Shown piece after piece: positions 52,673 to 60,502 of a stretch of DNA of 64,000 nucleotides. Made by a program: the position numbers and the translations under genes. Every line of letters begins with the position of its first letter. Position 1 is the first letter of the stretch. Source of the DNA: Phycisphaerales bacterium (GTDB taxonomy: Bacteria > Planctomycetota > Phycisphaerae > Phycisphaerales > UBA1924); the NCBI GenBank assembly GCA_029260495.1, contig JAJDDD010000013.1:102108-166107 (forward strand), in the 5' to 3' direction. Below the pieces are notes generated by a model, which ran no database searches, was not told where the DNA came from, and worked only from the letters and a program-made list of their open reading frames with translations.

Positions 52673-53371
52673 ATGATGAAGGCGATGGCTGTGCCGCGCG
52701 GGAAAAATAGAGCGCCAGTGATCGGCGTGACGTGCCACCTTGAGGAAGGGCGCGCGTCGGCGCGGGTGGCGTATGCGCAGGCTGTGGCGCGGGCCGGCGG
52801 AACGCCAGTCATGCTGCCGCCAGTGCTCGATCGAGCCGGAGAGCATGTTTCATTGTGTGATGGATTTGTTCTCACGGGCGGGGATGACCCCTTAATGGAG
52901 GCCTTTGGGCAGGCGATGCATCCGAAGGCGGCGCCTGTTGATCCAGAGCGGCAGGATCATGAGCTCGCGCTCCTGAACATTCTCAAAGAGCAATCTCCTG
53001 ACAAAGCTGTTCTGGGTGTATGCCTCGGCATGCAATACATGGCGCTCTATGCAGGGGGAGGGTTAAATCAGCACATGCCCGATGACACGCCAACGCATGA
53101 TCTGCACAAGGGGGACAAGCCGCACAATGTTCGACCCGTCGTCAAGCATGAAGTCATCGCGGCCGGTCTGGTGACGAGCCATCACAAGCAGGCCGTGACC
53201 AGCCCGGGATCAATGCGCGTTGTGGCGGTGGCCGAAGATGGCGTCATCGAAGCGATTGATGATCCGGATCGGAAGTTTTACATCGGCGTGCAATGGCATC
53301 CGGAACGCACTCCGTCCGAGCAGCTTGGACAACATCTGTTTGAGAAGTTGGTCAAGTGCGCGGGAGCGTAG
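52673..53371 (+). CDS. Class I glutamine amidotransferase-like peptidase C26 family protein
   Basis: This 232-aa protein belongs to the gamma-glutamyl hydrolase / PuuD-like C26 family. It opens APVIGVTCHL, with GFVLTGGDDP near 64-73; the catalytic triad is Cys117 (GVCLGMQ), His209 and Glu211 (QWHPE). Family members hydrolyse gamma-glutamyl bonds, for example gamma-glutamyl-GABA or folate polyglutamates; the substrate here is unknown. Candidate starts are ATG 52673, 52676 and 52685; no strong ribosome site marks one. It converges on tsaE. Confidence 0.88.
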   Translation: MMKAMAVPRGKNRAPVIGVTCHLEEGRASARVAYAQAVARAGGTPVMLPPVLDRAGEHVSLCDGFVLTGGDDPLMEAFGQAMHPKAAPVDPERQDHELALLNILKEQSPDKAVLGVCLGMQYMALYAGGGLNQHMPDDTPTHDLHKGDKPHNVRPVVKHEVIAAGLVTSHHKQAVTSPGSMRVVAVAEDGVIEAIDDPDRKFYIGVQWHPERTPSEQLGQHLFEKLVKCAGA

Positions 53372-53396
53372 AGTTCTTCGCGAAACTGTATTGAAG

Positions 53397-53915
53397 TCAT
53401 GCCTGCGACGATTGCTGGTTGAAAATATCGCGCAGCGCTGCGGCGCGAGACGGTGTTGTAGTTGCAGCGTCGAGCCAGAGCTCGGGGGCGGTGAGCGTCA
53501 AGCGTCGTCGCTCAGCGTCAACATGCTCGATTTCGATGCGGAGGTGGTCGGGGCTGAGTTGGTCGAAGATTCGGTCGGCCCATTCGACAACGAGGATGGC
53601 AGAGGTCATCACGTCTGAAGAGAGGCCGATAGCTTCAAGGTCAGCGCTCATGTCCAGCCGGTAGGCGTCCACATGAACAAGAGGCGGATCGCTGGGATGT
53701 GTCGGCGGGTATTCGTTCACGAGGACGAAGGTCGGGCTCGAGACGAGCGCTGGGTCAAGACCGAGCCCGCGCGCCAGGCCGCGCACAAAACAGGTCTTTC
53801 CAGCGCCGAGTTCACCAACGAGGGCGAGAGCGTCCCCGGGCACAAGCATCGGCGCAAGCGCGGCGGCGAGGGTTTCTGTTTCAAAAGGGGTCTTCGTGGC
53901 GCAGGTGAGGATCAT
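53397..53915 (-). CDS. tsaE: tRNA threonylcarbamoyladenosine biosynthesis ATPase TsaE
   Basis: TsaE (172 aa) is the ATPase that works with TsaD and TsaB to make t6A37 in tRNAs. The P-loop GELGAGKT is at 34-41, followed by SSPTFVLVNEY, HVDAYRL and VVEWADRI, all family signatures. I chose ATG 53915, giving the normal length; the frame extends upstream into thiL as far as 54119. It starts 19 bases after the thiL stop on the same strand, so the two are likely co-transcribed. tsaD and tsaB are not in the window. Confidence 0.93.
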   Translation of the reverse strand: MILTCATKTPFETETLAAALAPMLVPGDALALVGELGAGKTCFVRGLARGLGLDPALVSSPTFVLVNEYPPTHPSDPPLVHVDAYRLDMSADLEAIGLSSDVMTSAILVVEWADRIFDQLSPDHLRIEIEHVDAERRRLTLTAPELWLDAATTTPSRAAALRDIFNQQSSQA

Positions 53916-53934
53916 TGTTGGGTGCTGTGAAAGC

Positions 53935-54828
53935 TCAGTTGGCGCCGTGCTCCCAACCGAGGGAGCTGGCGCTGTGGGATTGGCCATGCGGATCGACAAA
54001 TAAACAGCCGGCGCCTTGGCAGACGACGCCGATGCGCGTGATGGGTGCGCCGGTGTCGGGGCAGGTCGTGGGCACATCGCCGGCTGCGGCGAAAAGGAGT
54101 TCGTAGTCTTCTCCATCACCTGCCGCTGTGCGCCAGTTGGGTGTTTTTTGTGCGCACGGGATGGCGGCGGTTTCTATTTCGATGCGCACGCCGGAGGCGG
54201 TTGCGATGTGCGTCGCGTCGACACCGAGCCCGTCTGAGATGTCAATCATCGCATGGAGTTGTGCGCCCAGCGCGTTGCAGAGGTAGCGGGCTTCAATGAT
54301 GCGAGGCTCGAAAGTGAGGTGCCTGCCTGATGCGAAAGAGCCTCCCACCGCGCCAGTGACGTAGACGCCATCGCCGGGCTTGGCGGTCGAGCGGAGGATG
54401 GCGCCGCGTGAAGGGTGAGGATGACCGAGCACGGTGACGGTGAGAATGGTGGGGCCGGTTGTCGTGGCGAGGTCGCCTCCAGCAAGGGGCGCTCGCCAGT
54501 GGCTCGCCCAGACGCTCATCGAGTCGAAAAGTTCGTCAGCGTGCTCGAAGTCGTCGCGGAGGGCGCCGGTGGCGAATGCGCAGGTGGGGGCGCCGCCCAT
54601 AGCTGCGATGTCTGAGATGGAGCGGGCGATCGCTTTGCGTGCAATCAGGTCGATTGGTGTGGATGAAGCGTCGTAGTGGCGGCCCTCGATGAGTTGATCG
54701 ACTGTCACGAGCAGATCGGAGCGGTCGAGTGCAAGCAGGGCGGCATCGTCACCCGGCCCGACGACAACGGGCGGGGGGAGTGATTGGGATCGCTGGTAGA
54801 TTCGCTGAAGGAGGTGAAATTCGCGCAC
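53935..54828 (-). CDS. thiL: Thiamine-monophosphate kinase
   Basis: ThiL (297 aa) phosphorylates thiamine monophosphate to the active diphosphate. The N-terminus VREFHLLQRI and VVGPGDDAALL, then TVDQLIEGRHY, KAIARSISDIAAMGGAP and MIDISDGLGVD are all characteristic. I chose GTG 54828 because GGAG is 7 bases upstream and the family sequence begins exactly there; the open frame to 54951 upstream has no family match. It diverges from the AXE1-like gene with about 42 bases between starts. Confidence 0.94.
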   Translation of the reverse strand: MREFHLLQRIYQRSQSLPPPVVVGPGDDAALLALDRSDLLVTVDQLIEGRHYDASSTPIDLIARKAIARSISDIAAMGGAPTCAFATGALRDDFEHADELFDSMSVWASHWRAPLAGGDLATTTGPTILTVTVLGHPHPSRGAILRSTAKPGDGVYVTGAVGGSFASGRHLTFEPRIIEARYLCNALGAQLHAMIDISDGLGVDATHIATASGVRIEIETAAIPCAQKTPNWRTAAGDGEDYELLFAAAGDVPTTCPDTGAPITRIGVVCQGAGCLFVDPHGQSHSASSLGWEHGAN

Positions 54829-54870
54829 AAACTGGCTCCGGGCGTTGGGTTGACGGTAGGGTATCGCGCG

Positions 54871-55941
54871 ATGCACGAGCCGGACGATTTTGGAATGGAC
54901 GCGGTGGCGACGCTGGCGCATGTGGCGGCGCCCCGGCTGGCGGCGGGGCACACTCCCTACTGGACGCGCTGGCGCGACGAAGTCTTCTCAGTTGAGCCGG
55001 AGCTGCGCCCTGTGCGCACGTCTGGGGACGAGGAAGAACTCGGCGCGCTGGGGGTGACGCATATTTTGCCCAGCATGCGCGGTGTGCGGGTGGGGTGCCG
55101 GGTGACGGCGCCGGAAGGTGCGGCTCGGGCGTGGGTGGTGGGGTCGCACGGGTATGGCGCGACCGGTGAGATTGAAGAAGACGGCGCGTGGGCGGAGCGG
55201 GGGCTTGGTGTGTTGCGGATTCGGGCGCGGGGGTTTGCGGGATCGCACCTGGATGTTGGGCGACTGGATGAGGCGGCGGGGGGGTGGATTGTGCAGGGGA
55301 TTGAGTCGCCGGGGACGTGGGTGATGCGCGGGGCGACGGCTGATTTGGTGAACGCGCTGCGAGCGGCGCGTCATTTGGCCGGCGAGGCGCCGGTGATGTT
55401 GCACGGGGAATCGTTCGGCGCCGGGCTGGGTGTGATCGCGGCGGCGCAGATGGAGGAGAGTGATCCGGTCGAGCGGCTGGCGATTGGGCTGCCGACGTTT
55501 GGCGATTGGCGCTGGCGACTTGGGGCGGGGAACCGAAGGGGGGCGGGGATTGGCTCGGGGGCTGAAATATGCCGGGCGCATCTGGATCATCGGGAGTTTC
55601 AGGAGGAGCTGGCTGAGACGCTGTGTCTTTTTGACACCGTGGTGCACGCGGTGCGGGTGATGTCGCCGACGGTGTGCAAGCTGGCGGCATTGGATGATGT
55701 TGTGCCGGCGCCGAGCGCGGCGGCGATTTTCAACGCGCTGGGCACAAGCCCGGGTTTGAAATGGAGGTTTCTGACGAAGTTTGGGCACTTTGACGGAGGG
55801 CTTTCGGATCTGCGGCGGCATGCTCTGTTCCAGAGGCTGGCGGCTGAGTTTCTTGATCCGGGTAGCGACTGCGCGATGGTCATGAGTCGGTGGGAAGAAA
55901 TGCTGATTTCGGGCGAACGGGCGCCTGCGGGCGATGGGTAA
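54871..55941 (+). CDS. Alpha/beta hydrolase, acetyl xylan esterase (AXE1)-like
   Basis: This 356-aa protein has an alpha/beta-hydrolase layout: oxyanion-hole HGYG at about 93-96, nucleophile elbow GESFG with Ser181, an acid in LDDVVPAP near 285 and a His in KFGHFDGG near 313. The overall order resembles the AXE1 (CE7) esterases, which deacetylate sugars or antibiotics. No signal peptide is seen, so it is likely cytoplasmic. The real substrate is unknown. I used ATG 54871, which leaves thiL's start free; a TTG at 54784 is the longest possible start. The M3 peptidase gene begins about 140 bases downstream. Confidence 0.78.
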   Translation: MHEPDDFGMDAVATLAHVAAPRLAAGHTPYWTRWRDEVFSVEPELRPVRTSGDEEELGALGVTHILPSMRGVRVGCRVTAPEGAARAWVVGSHGYGATGEIEEDGAWAERGLGVLRIRARGFAGSHLDVGRLDEAAGGWIVQGIESPGTWVMRGATADLVNALRAARHLAGEAPVMLHGESFGAGLGVIAAAQMEESDPVERLAIGLPTFGDWRWRLGAGNRRGAGIGSGAEICRAHLDHREFQEELAETLCLFDTVVHAVRVMSPTVCKLAALDDVVPAPSAAAIFNALGTSPGLKWRFLTKFGHFDGGLSDLRRHALFQRLAAEFLDPGSDCAMVMSRWEEMLISGERAPAGDG

Positions 55942-56015
55942 AGCGATTTGGCGAGCAGCGAGGGCGAGAGTGGACCTCGTGAGGCGGACAGAGCCGATAG
56001 ACTTCCCTACTAGAG

Positions 56016-56033
56016 CGTTTTTACGAAAAAACG
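56016..56033. promoter_or_regulatory. AT-rich inverted repeat before the M3 peptidase gene
   Basis: CGTTTTT (56016-56022) pairs with AAAAACG (56027-56033) around ACGA, in an AT-rich patch 48 bases before the peptidase start. It could be an operator or a 5' leader hairpin. Confidence 0.3.
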
Positions 56034-56080
56034 TAGAGATGAGGCCACGCCGCCCTGAGGCGGATCGAAGGAGAACAACT

Positions 56081-58249
56081 GTGAAAAGCAGACTGAGCTG
56101 TCTGATTCTGGCGGCGGCGCTGGCGCCGGGATGCGCACATGACGGGACAACGAGGGACTATGTTGATCGAGGGGACTATGAGGCGACCAGCTATGAGGCG
56201 GGGCGCATGGCGAAACGAGCGAGCACGATCGAGGACTTTCAGCGGGCTGCGATGCGGAATCGGTCGGTGCTGGAGATGCCGACCTTTGAGACGACGCCGG
56301 GGCAGTTGATCGCTTCGGTGGACGAAGCGCTTGGCGACGCAGACAAGCGGTTGGCGGATCTGGGTCGGCAGAATACTCGGACAGCGCGGTTCAGCAGCAC
56401 TGTCAAGAAGATGGATGACATTCTGTATCCGGTGGTGGCGACGACGAATCGGCTCGATCTGATTCAAGAGTCGTCGATGAATGAAGCGATGCGCGAGACG
56501 GCTGCGGAGCAGGGCGTGCGGTTGCGCAAGTGGTTTGTCGATCTTGAGTACAACGAGGACGTCTACAAGGCTGTGAAGGCTTTTGATGACATGCACAAGC
56601 GTGGTCAGCGGCCGCCGCTTCAGGGTGAAGACCTCAAGCTGCTTGAAGACACGATGCGCGACTATCGTCAGGCGGGCATGCATCTTAACAAGGACACGCG
56701 CGATCGCGTGCAGGAGATGCAGAAGGAGCTTTCGGAGCTGACAACTCGCTTTAGCCAGAACATTACGAATGCATCGAAGACGCTGACTTTTACTCGTGAA
56801 GAGCTCCAGGGCGTGCCGGAGAGTTTTCTTGAGCGCGTGCAGGTGAGCGACGGTGTGTACGACGTGCATCCGAATGTGACTGGGGAGTTTGTTTCGATCA
56901 TGCGCAATGCGGATCACGAGGACATCCGCAGGAAGATGAAGACGGAGCGTTATTCGCTGGCGATGGATGAGAATACGGGTCTACTCGATGAGATTGTCCG
57001 CATGCGCGATGAGATCGCCCGGACGCTTGGGTACAACTCGTGGGCGGATTACCGCATCGAGCCAAAGATGGCGAAGGACGCGGCGACGGCGCGGGCGTTT
57101 GTCACGAACCTTGTTCAAGGGCTTGAGCCGAAGTTTCGCACTGAAATCGAGGCGATGCGGGAGTACAAGGTGGCGGACACAGGTGACGCCGGGACGCAGA
57201 TTAATGTCTGGGACTGGCGTTACTACCGGAACAAGCTGATGGAGGAGAAGTACGCGGTTGATACAGAGGAACTGCGAAACTTCTTCCGGCTGGAGCCAAC
57301 GCTTGCCGGGATGTTTGAGATTTACGAAGAGATTTTCGGATTGAAGTTCCACAAGGTTGACGCGCCATATGTCTGGGCCCCTGGTGTGGACTTCTATGTG
57401 ACTGCGGACGCGGAGACGGGTGAGCCGCTGGGCGCGTTTTATCTTGATCTTTTCCCGCGCGAGGGGAAGTACAACCACTTTGCGCAGTTTGGGATTCTTG
57501 ATGGGAAGCTGCGCGAGGATGGAAGGTATCAGCGGCCGGTGGTAGCGCTGGTGTGCAACTTCACGCCGGCGTCGGGGAATACGCCTTCGCTGTTGACGCA
57601 TGATGAAGTGGAGACGCTGTTCCACGAGTTCGGGCATGCGATGCATTCGATCATGACGACGGCGAAGTATGTGAAGTTCTCGGGGACGAGCGTGCCTCGT
57701 GATTTTGTCGAGGCGCCTTCGCAGATGCTTGAAGCGTGGGTATGGGATGTGGATGTGTTGAATCGGTTCGCTTCCGATTGGCGCGATTCGAGCCGGAAGA
57801 TTGATCCGGGGCTGATTGAAAAGATGAAGGCTGCGAAGTTGGCGACGATCGGGACGTTCTATCGGCGGCAGTTGAGCTTCGCGATGGGCGATCTGCAGCT
57901 GCACGGGCCGGGTGAGTACAAGAACTCTGAGGAGACGTTCAACCGGACGCTCGGGGAAGTCTTCTTCCCGTCGCCCGATGGGACACACTTTGCGGCGTAC
58001 TTCGGCCACCTGATGGGCTATGACGCGGGGTATTACGGGTACGCTTGGGCGGACTCGATTGCTGCGGATATGGCGACGGCGTTTGAACAGTCGAGGAATC
58101 GGTTTATGGACAAAAACACGGGCATGCGACTGCGGAATGAGATTTATGCCGTTGGTGGCTCGCGCAATGTGAACGAATCGATCCGCGTGTTCCTGGGGCG
58201 TGAGCGGTCGATGGAGCCTTTCCTGAAGAGCCTCGGCATCGGAAACTAA
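56081..58249 (+). CDS. M3 family oligopeptidase with lipoprotein signal
   Basis: This 722-aa protein is a zinc oligopeptidase of family M3 (thimet oligopeptidase / PepF-like). The zinc motif HEFGH is at 515-519, with the third ligand Glu in EAPSQMLEAW downstream, and LLTHDEVETLFHEFGHAMH as a family signature (in segments). The N-terminus is a lipoprotein signal ending APGC with Cys18, so the enzyme is probably anchored outside the cytoplasm, unusual for M3. GTG 56081 has AAGGAG 7 bases upstream; the frame opens earlier at 55934. A strong terminator follows. Confidence 0.92.
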   Translation: MKSRLSCLILAAALAPGCAHDGTTRDYVDRGDYEATSYEAGRMAKRASTIEDFQRAAMRNRSVLEMPTFETTPGQLIASVDEALGDADKRLADLGRQNTRTARFSSTVKKMDDILYPVVATTNRLDLIQESSMNEAMRETAAEQGVRLRKWFVDLEYNEDVYKAVKAFDDMHKRGQRPPLQGEDLKLLEDTMRDYRQAGMHLNKDTRDRVQEMQKELSELTTRFSQNITNASKTLTFTREELQGVPESFLERVQVSDGVYDVHPNVTGEFVSIMRNADHEDIRRKMKTERYSLAMDENTGLLDEIVRMRDEIARTLGYNSWADYRIEPKMAKDAATARAFVTNLVQGLEPKFRTEIEAMREYKVADTGDAGTQINVWDWRYYRNKLMEEKYAVDTEELRNFFRLEPTLAGMFEIYEEIFGLKFHKVDAPYVWAPGVDFYVTADAETGEPLGAFYLDLFPREGKYNHFAQFGILDGKLREDGRYQRPVVALVCNFTPASGNTPSLLTHDEVETLFHEFGHAMHSIMTTAKYVKFSGTSVPRDFVEAPSQMLEAWVWDVDVLNRFASDWRDSSRKIDPGLIEKMKAAKLATIGTFYRRQLSFAMGDLQLHGPGEYKNSEETFNRTLGEVFFPSPDGTHFAAYFGHLMGYDAGYYGYAWADSIAADMATAFEQSRNRFMDKNTGMRLRNEIYAVGGSRNVNESIRVFLGRERSMEPFLKSLGIGN

Positions 58250-58293
58250 AAGTGGACTTTGGCCCTCGCGGGTTCATTTGATCTGAACATTCG

Positions 58294-58330
58294 ACGGCGT
58301 CCGTGCGTAAGAGCGCGCGACGCCGTTTTT
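58294..58330 (+). terminator. Rho-independent terminator after the M3 peptidase gene
   Basis: ACGGCGTC (58294-58301) pairs with GACGCCGT (58319-58326); inside, GTGCG and CGCGC extend the stem around a six-base loop. A T run follows at 58326-58330. It lies 45 bases after the stop at 58249. Confidence 0.88.
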
Positions 58331-58374
58331 CTTCAAGTTGGCGGAGTGATCCGGCGAAATAACAGCATCGGACA

Positions 58375-59268
58375 ATGGAAAAACGTGAAATAATCATTCT
58401 GGGCGCCGGCGGGATGCTGGCTGAGGCGTGGCGCGTGGCGGCGGATGAGTGGCTGCGCGGACGGAGTGAGTCTGCACGGTTTCTGAGTCGCGCGGAGTGC
58501 GATATTTGCGACGAGGCTTCAGCGGCGCGGGTGATCGGTCAGGGGGTGGGTGTGGTGATCAACTGCGCAGGGTTTACAGATGTTGATGGAGCTGAGGAGC
58601 GCGAGGCGGAGGCGATGCGCGTGAACGGCGAGGCGCCGGGGTTGCTGGCGAAGCGTTGCGCTGCAGTTGGCGCCCTTCTCGTGCACTACAGCACGGATTA
58701 TGTTTTTGATGGACTGGCAAGTGAGCCGTATCGCGTGGAGGCGCCGCGCTCGCCGATGAGCGCGTATGGGAGGAGCAAGTCAGTCGGTGAAGAACGGATT
58801 GAGGCTTCCGGCGCGGAGCATATGATTATCCGGACGAGCTGGCTGTATGCAGCCCGTGGGAAGAACTTTGTGACGACGATCGCGAAGCTGTGCAGCGAGC
58901 GAGAGTCGCTGCGTGTGGTGAGCGATCAGGTCGGACGGCCGACGTGCACAACAGAGCTTGCGCGGACGACGGCGCGGCTGATTGACGCTAAGGCACGGGG
59001 GATCTGGCACGCTTGTGATGCGGAGTCGTGCTCGTGGCATGAGTTTGCACGGGCGATTGGAGAGCGGGTGAATCCGCGATGCAAGATTGAGCCGTGTTCA
59101 ACGGAAGAGTTTCCTCGGCCGGCGAGGCGTCCGGCATACAGTGTGCTGGAGACGAGCCGGACAGATGAGAAGGTTGGGGCGGCGCCGGTGTGGCGGGAAT
59201 CTTTGGCGCGGACGCTGGAGCAGATGGAAACGGATGCTGCGCACGCGGTGCGGCCGGCGGGCCGATGA
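58375..59268 (+). CDS. rfbD: dTDP-4-dehydrorhamnose reductase
   Basis: RfbD (297 aa) makes the last step of dTDP-L-rhamnose. The NAD(P)-binding GAGGMLAEAW is at 10-19, STDYVFDG at 106-113, and the catalytic pair Tyr131/Lys135 in YGRSK; GRPTCTTELA near 187-196 is typical. Because only part of the rhamnose pathway is here, related sugar reductases remain possible. The start is ATG 58375. rfbB starts 22 bases after its stop. Confidence 0.93.
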   Translation: MEKREIIILGAGGMLAEAWRVAADEWLRGRSESARFLSRAECDICDEASAARVIGQGVGVVINCAGFTDVDGAEEREAEAMRVNGEAPGLLAKRCAAVGALLVHYSTDYVFDGLASEPYRVEAPRSPMSAYGRSKSVGEERIEASGAEHMIIRTSWLYAARGKNFVTTIAKLCSERESLRVVSDQVGRPTCTTELARTTARLIDAKARGIWHACDAESCSWHEFARAIGERVNPRCKIEPCSTEEFPRPARRPAYSVLETSRTDEKVGAAPVWRESLARTLEQMETDAAHAVRPAGR

Positions 59269-59290
59269 GTGAACGGATGGAGCGAGCGAG

Positions 59291-60313
59291 ATGAGCAAAC
59301 ATGTTTTGGTGACAGGCGGGGCTGGATTTATCGGCTCGAACTTCGTGCGGGTTCTTCTACGCGAGCGGCCCGATTGGCGCATCACCAATCTGGATGCGCT
59401 CACCTATTCCGGCAATCTTGACAATCTCGCGGATGTTGGAGGCAGCTCGAACTACACATTCGCGCATGGGGATATTTGCGATGGCGCTCTGGTTCATGAG
59501 TTGATGCGCGATGTGGATTATGTTGCGCATCTGGCTGCGGAGAGTCATGTTGATCGCTCAATTGAAGACTCAGCGCCGTTCATTCGCACGAATGTTTCTG
59601 GCACGCAGACGCTTTTGGATGCGGCGCGGTCGGCGGGAGTTGAGAAGTTTCTTCATGTGAGCACGGATGAGGTGTACGGGGAGCTGCCGCTTGATGATCC
59701 GTCGGCGCTCTTTACGGAGGAGACGCCGATCGCGCCGAGCAGTCCGTATTCAGCGAGCAAGGCGGCGAGCGACCTTCTGGCGCGAGCGGCACATCACACG
59801 TTTGACATGCCGATTGTTATCACGCGGTGTTCGAATAACTTCGGCCCTTACCAGTTTCCGGAGAAGGTGATTCCGCTGTTTGTGACGAATCTGCTGCAGG
59901 GGAATAAGGTTCCGCTTTATGGCGACGGGCTGAACGTGCGTGACTGGCTGCACGTTGAGGATCATTGCGAGGCGCTGCTTGCAGCCCTTGAACGTGGAAC
60001 ACCGGGCGAGGTGTACAACATTGGCGGGAACAATGAGCGCGCGAATATTGATCTGACGAAGACTATTCTCGAGCTCATGGGCAAAGGCGAGGAGTTCATC
60101 GAGCGTGTGCCTGACCGGCTTGGGCACGATCGGCGCTACGCGATTGATTCATCGAAGATGCAGCGAGAGCTTGGCTGGCGCCCGACGCGCAGCGCCTGGC
60201 CGGCGGCGCTGGAGGCGACGGTCGCGTGGTATCGCGATAACGAGCGGTGGTGGCGACGGGTGCAGTCAGGCGAATACCGGACGCGGGCTGAGGCGACTTC
60301 GGCGGCACGTTGA
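59291..60313 (+). CDS. rfbB: dTDP-glucose 4,6-dehydratase
   Basis: RfbB (340 aa) converts dTDP-glucose to the 4-keto-6-deoxy sugar. NAD-binding TGGAGFIGSNF begins at residue 8, HLAAESHVDRSI is at about 80-91, STDEVYG at 124-130, and the catalytic YSASK has Tyr153/Lys157. The start is ATG 59291, in line with rfbD. rfbA and rfbC of the same pathway are not in the window, so the rhamnose set is split or used for another deoxysugar. Confidence 0.95.
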   Translation: MSKHVLVTGGAGFIGSNFVRVLLRERPDWRITNLDALTYSGNLDNLADVGGSSNYTFAHGDICDGALVHELMRDVDYVAHLAAESHVDRSIEDSAPFIRTNVSGTQTLLDAARSAGVEKFLHVSTDEVYGELPLDDPSALFTEETPIAPSSPYSASKAASDLLARAAHHTFDMPIVITRCSNNFGPYQFPEKVIPLFVTNLLQGNKVPLYGDGLNVRDWLHVEDHCEALLAALERGTPGEVYNIGGNNERANIDLTKTILELMGKGEEFIERVPDRLGHDRRYAIDSSKMQRELGWRPTRSAWPAALEATVAWYRDNERWWRRVQSGEYRTRAEATSAAR

Positions 60314-60502
60314 GTTGGGTTTGGCGAGATGCCGTGGCGGACGCTGTGAGGCTATCACCCCGGCGTTGGGTCAGGTATTAATTCCGGGACTCTTGAATAA
60401 TGCGCGTTCCCCGTGGGTTGCTTCTGGGGGCAGGCTGCGCGCGGTATGCTTCAGGGTGAGAGCATGCTCGCTGGGAGAACCGAGGTCAGAGGAGAAGAAG
60501 AG

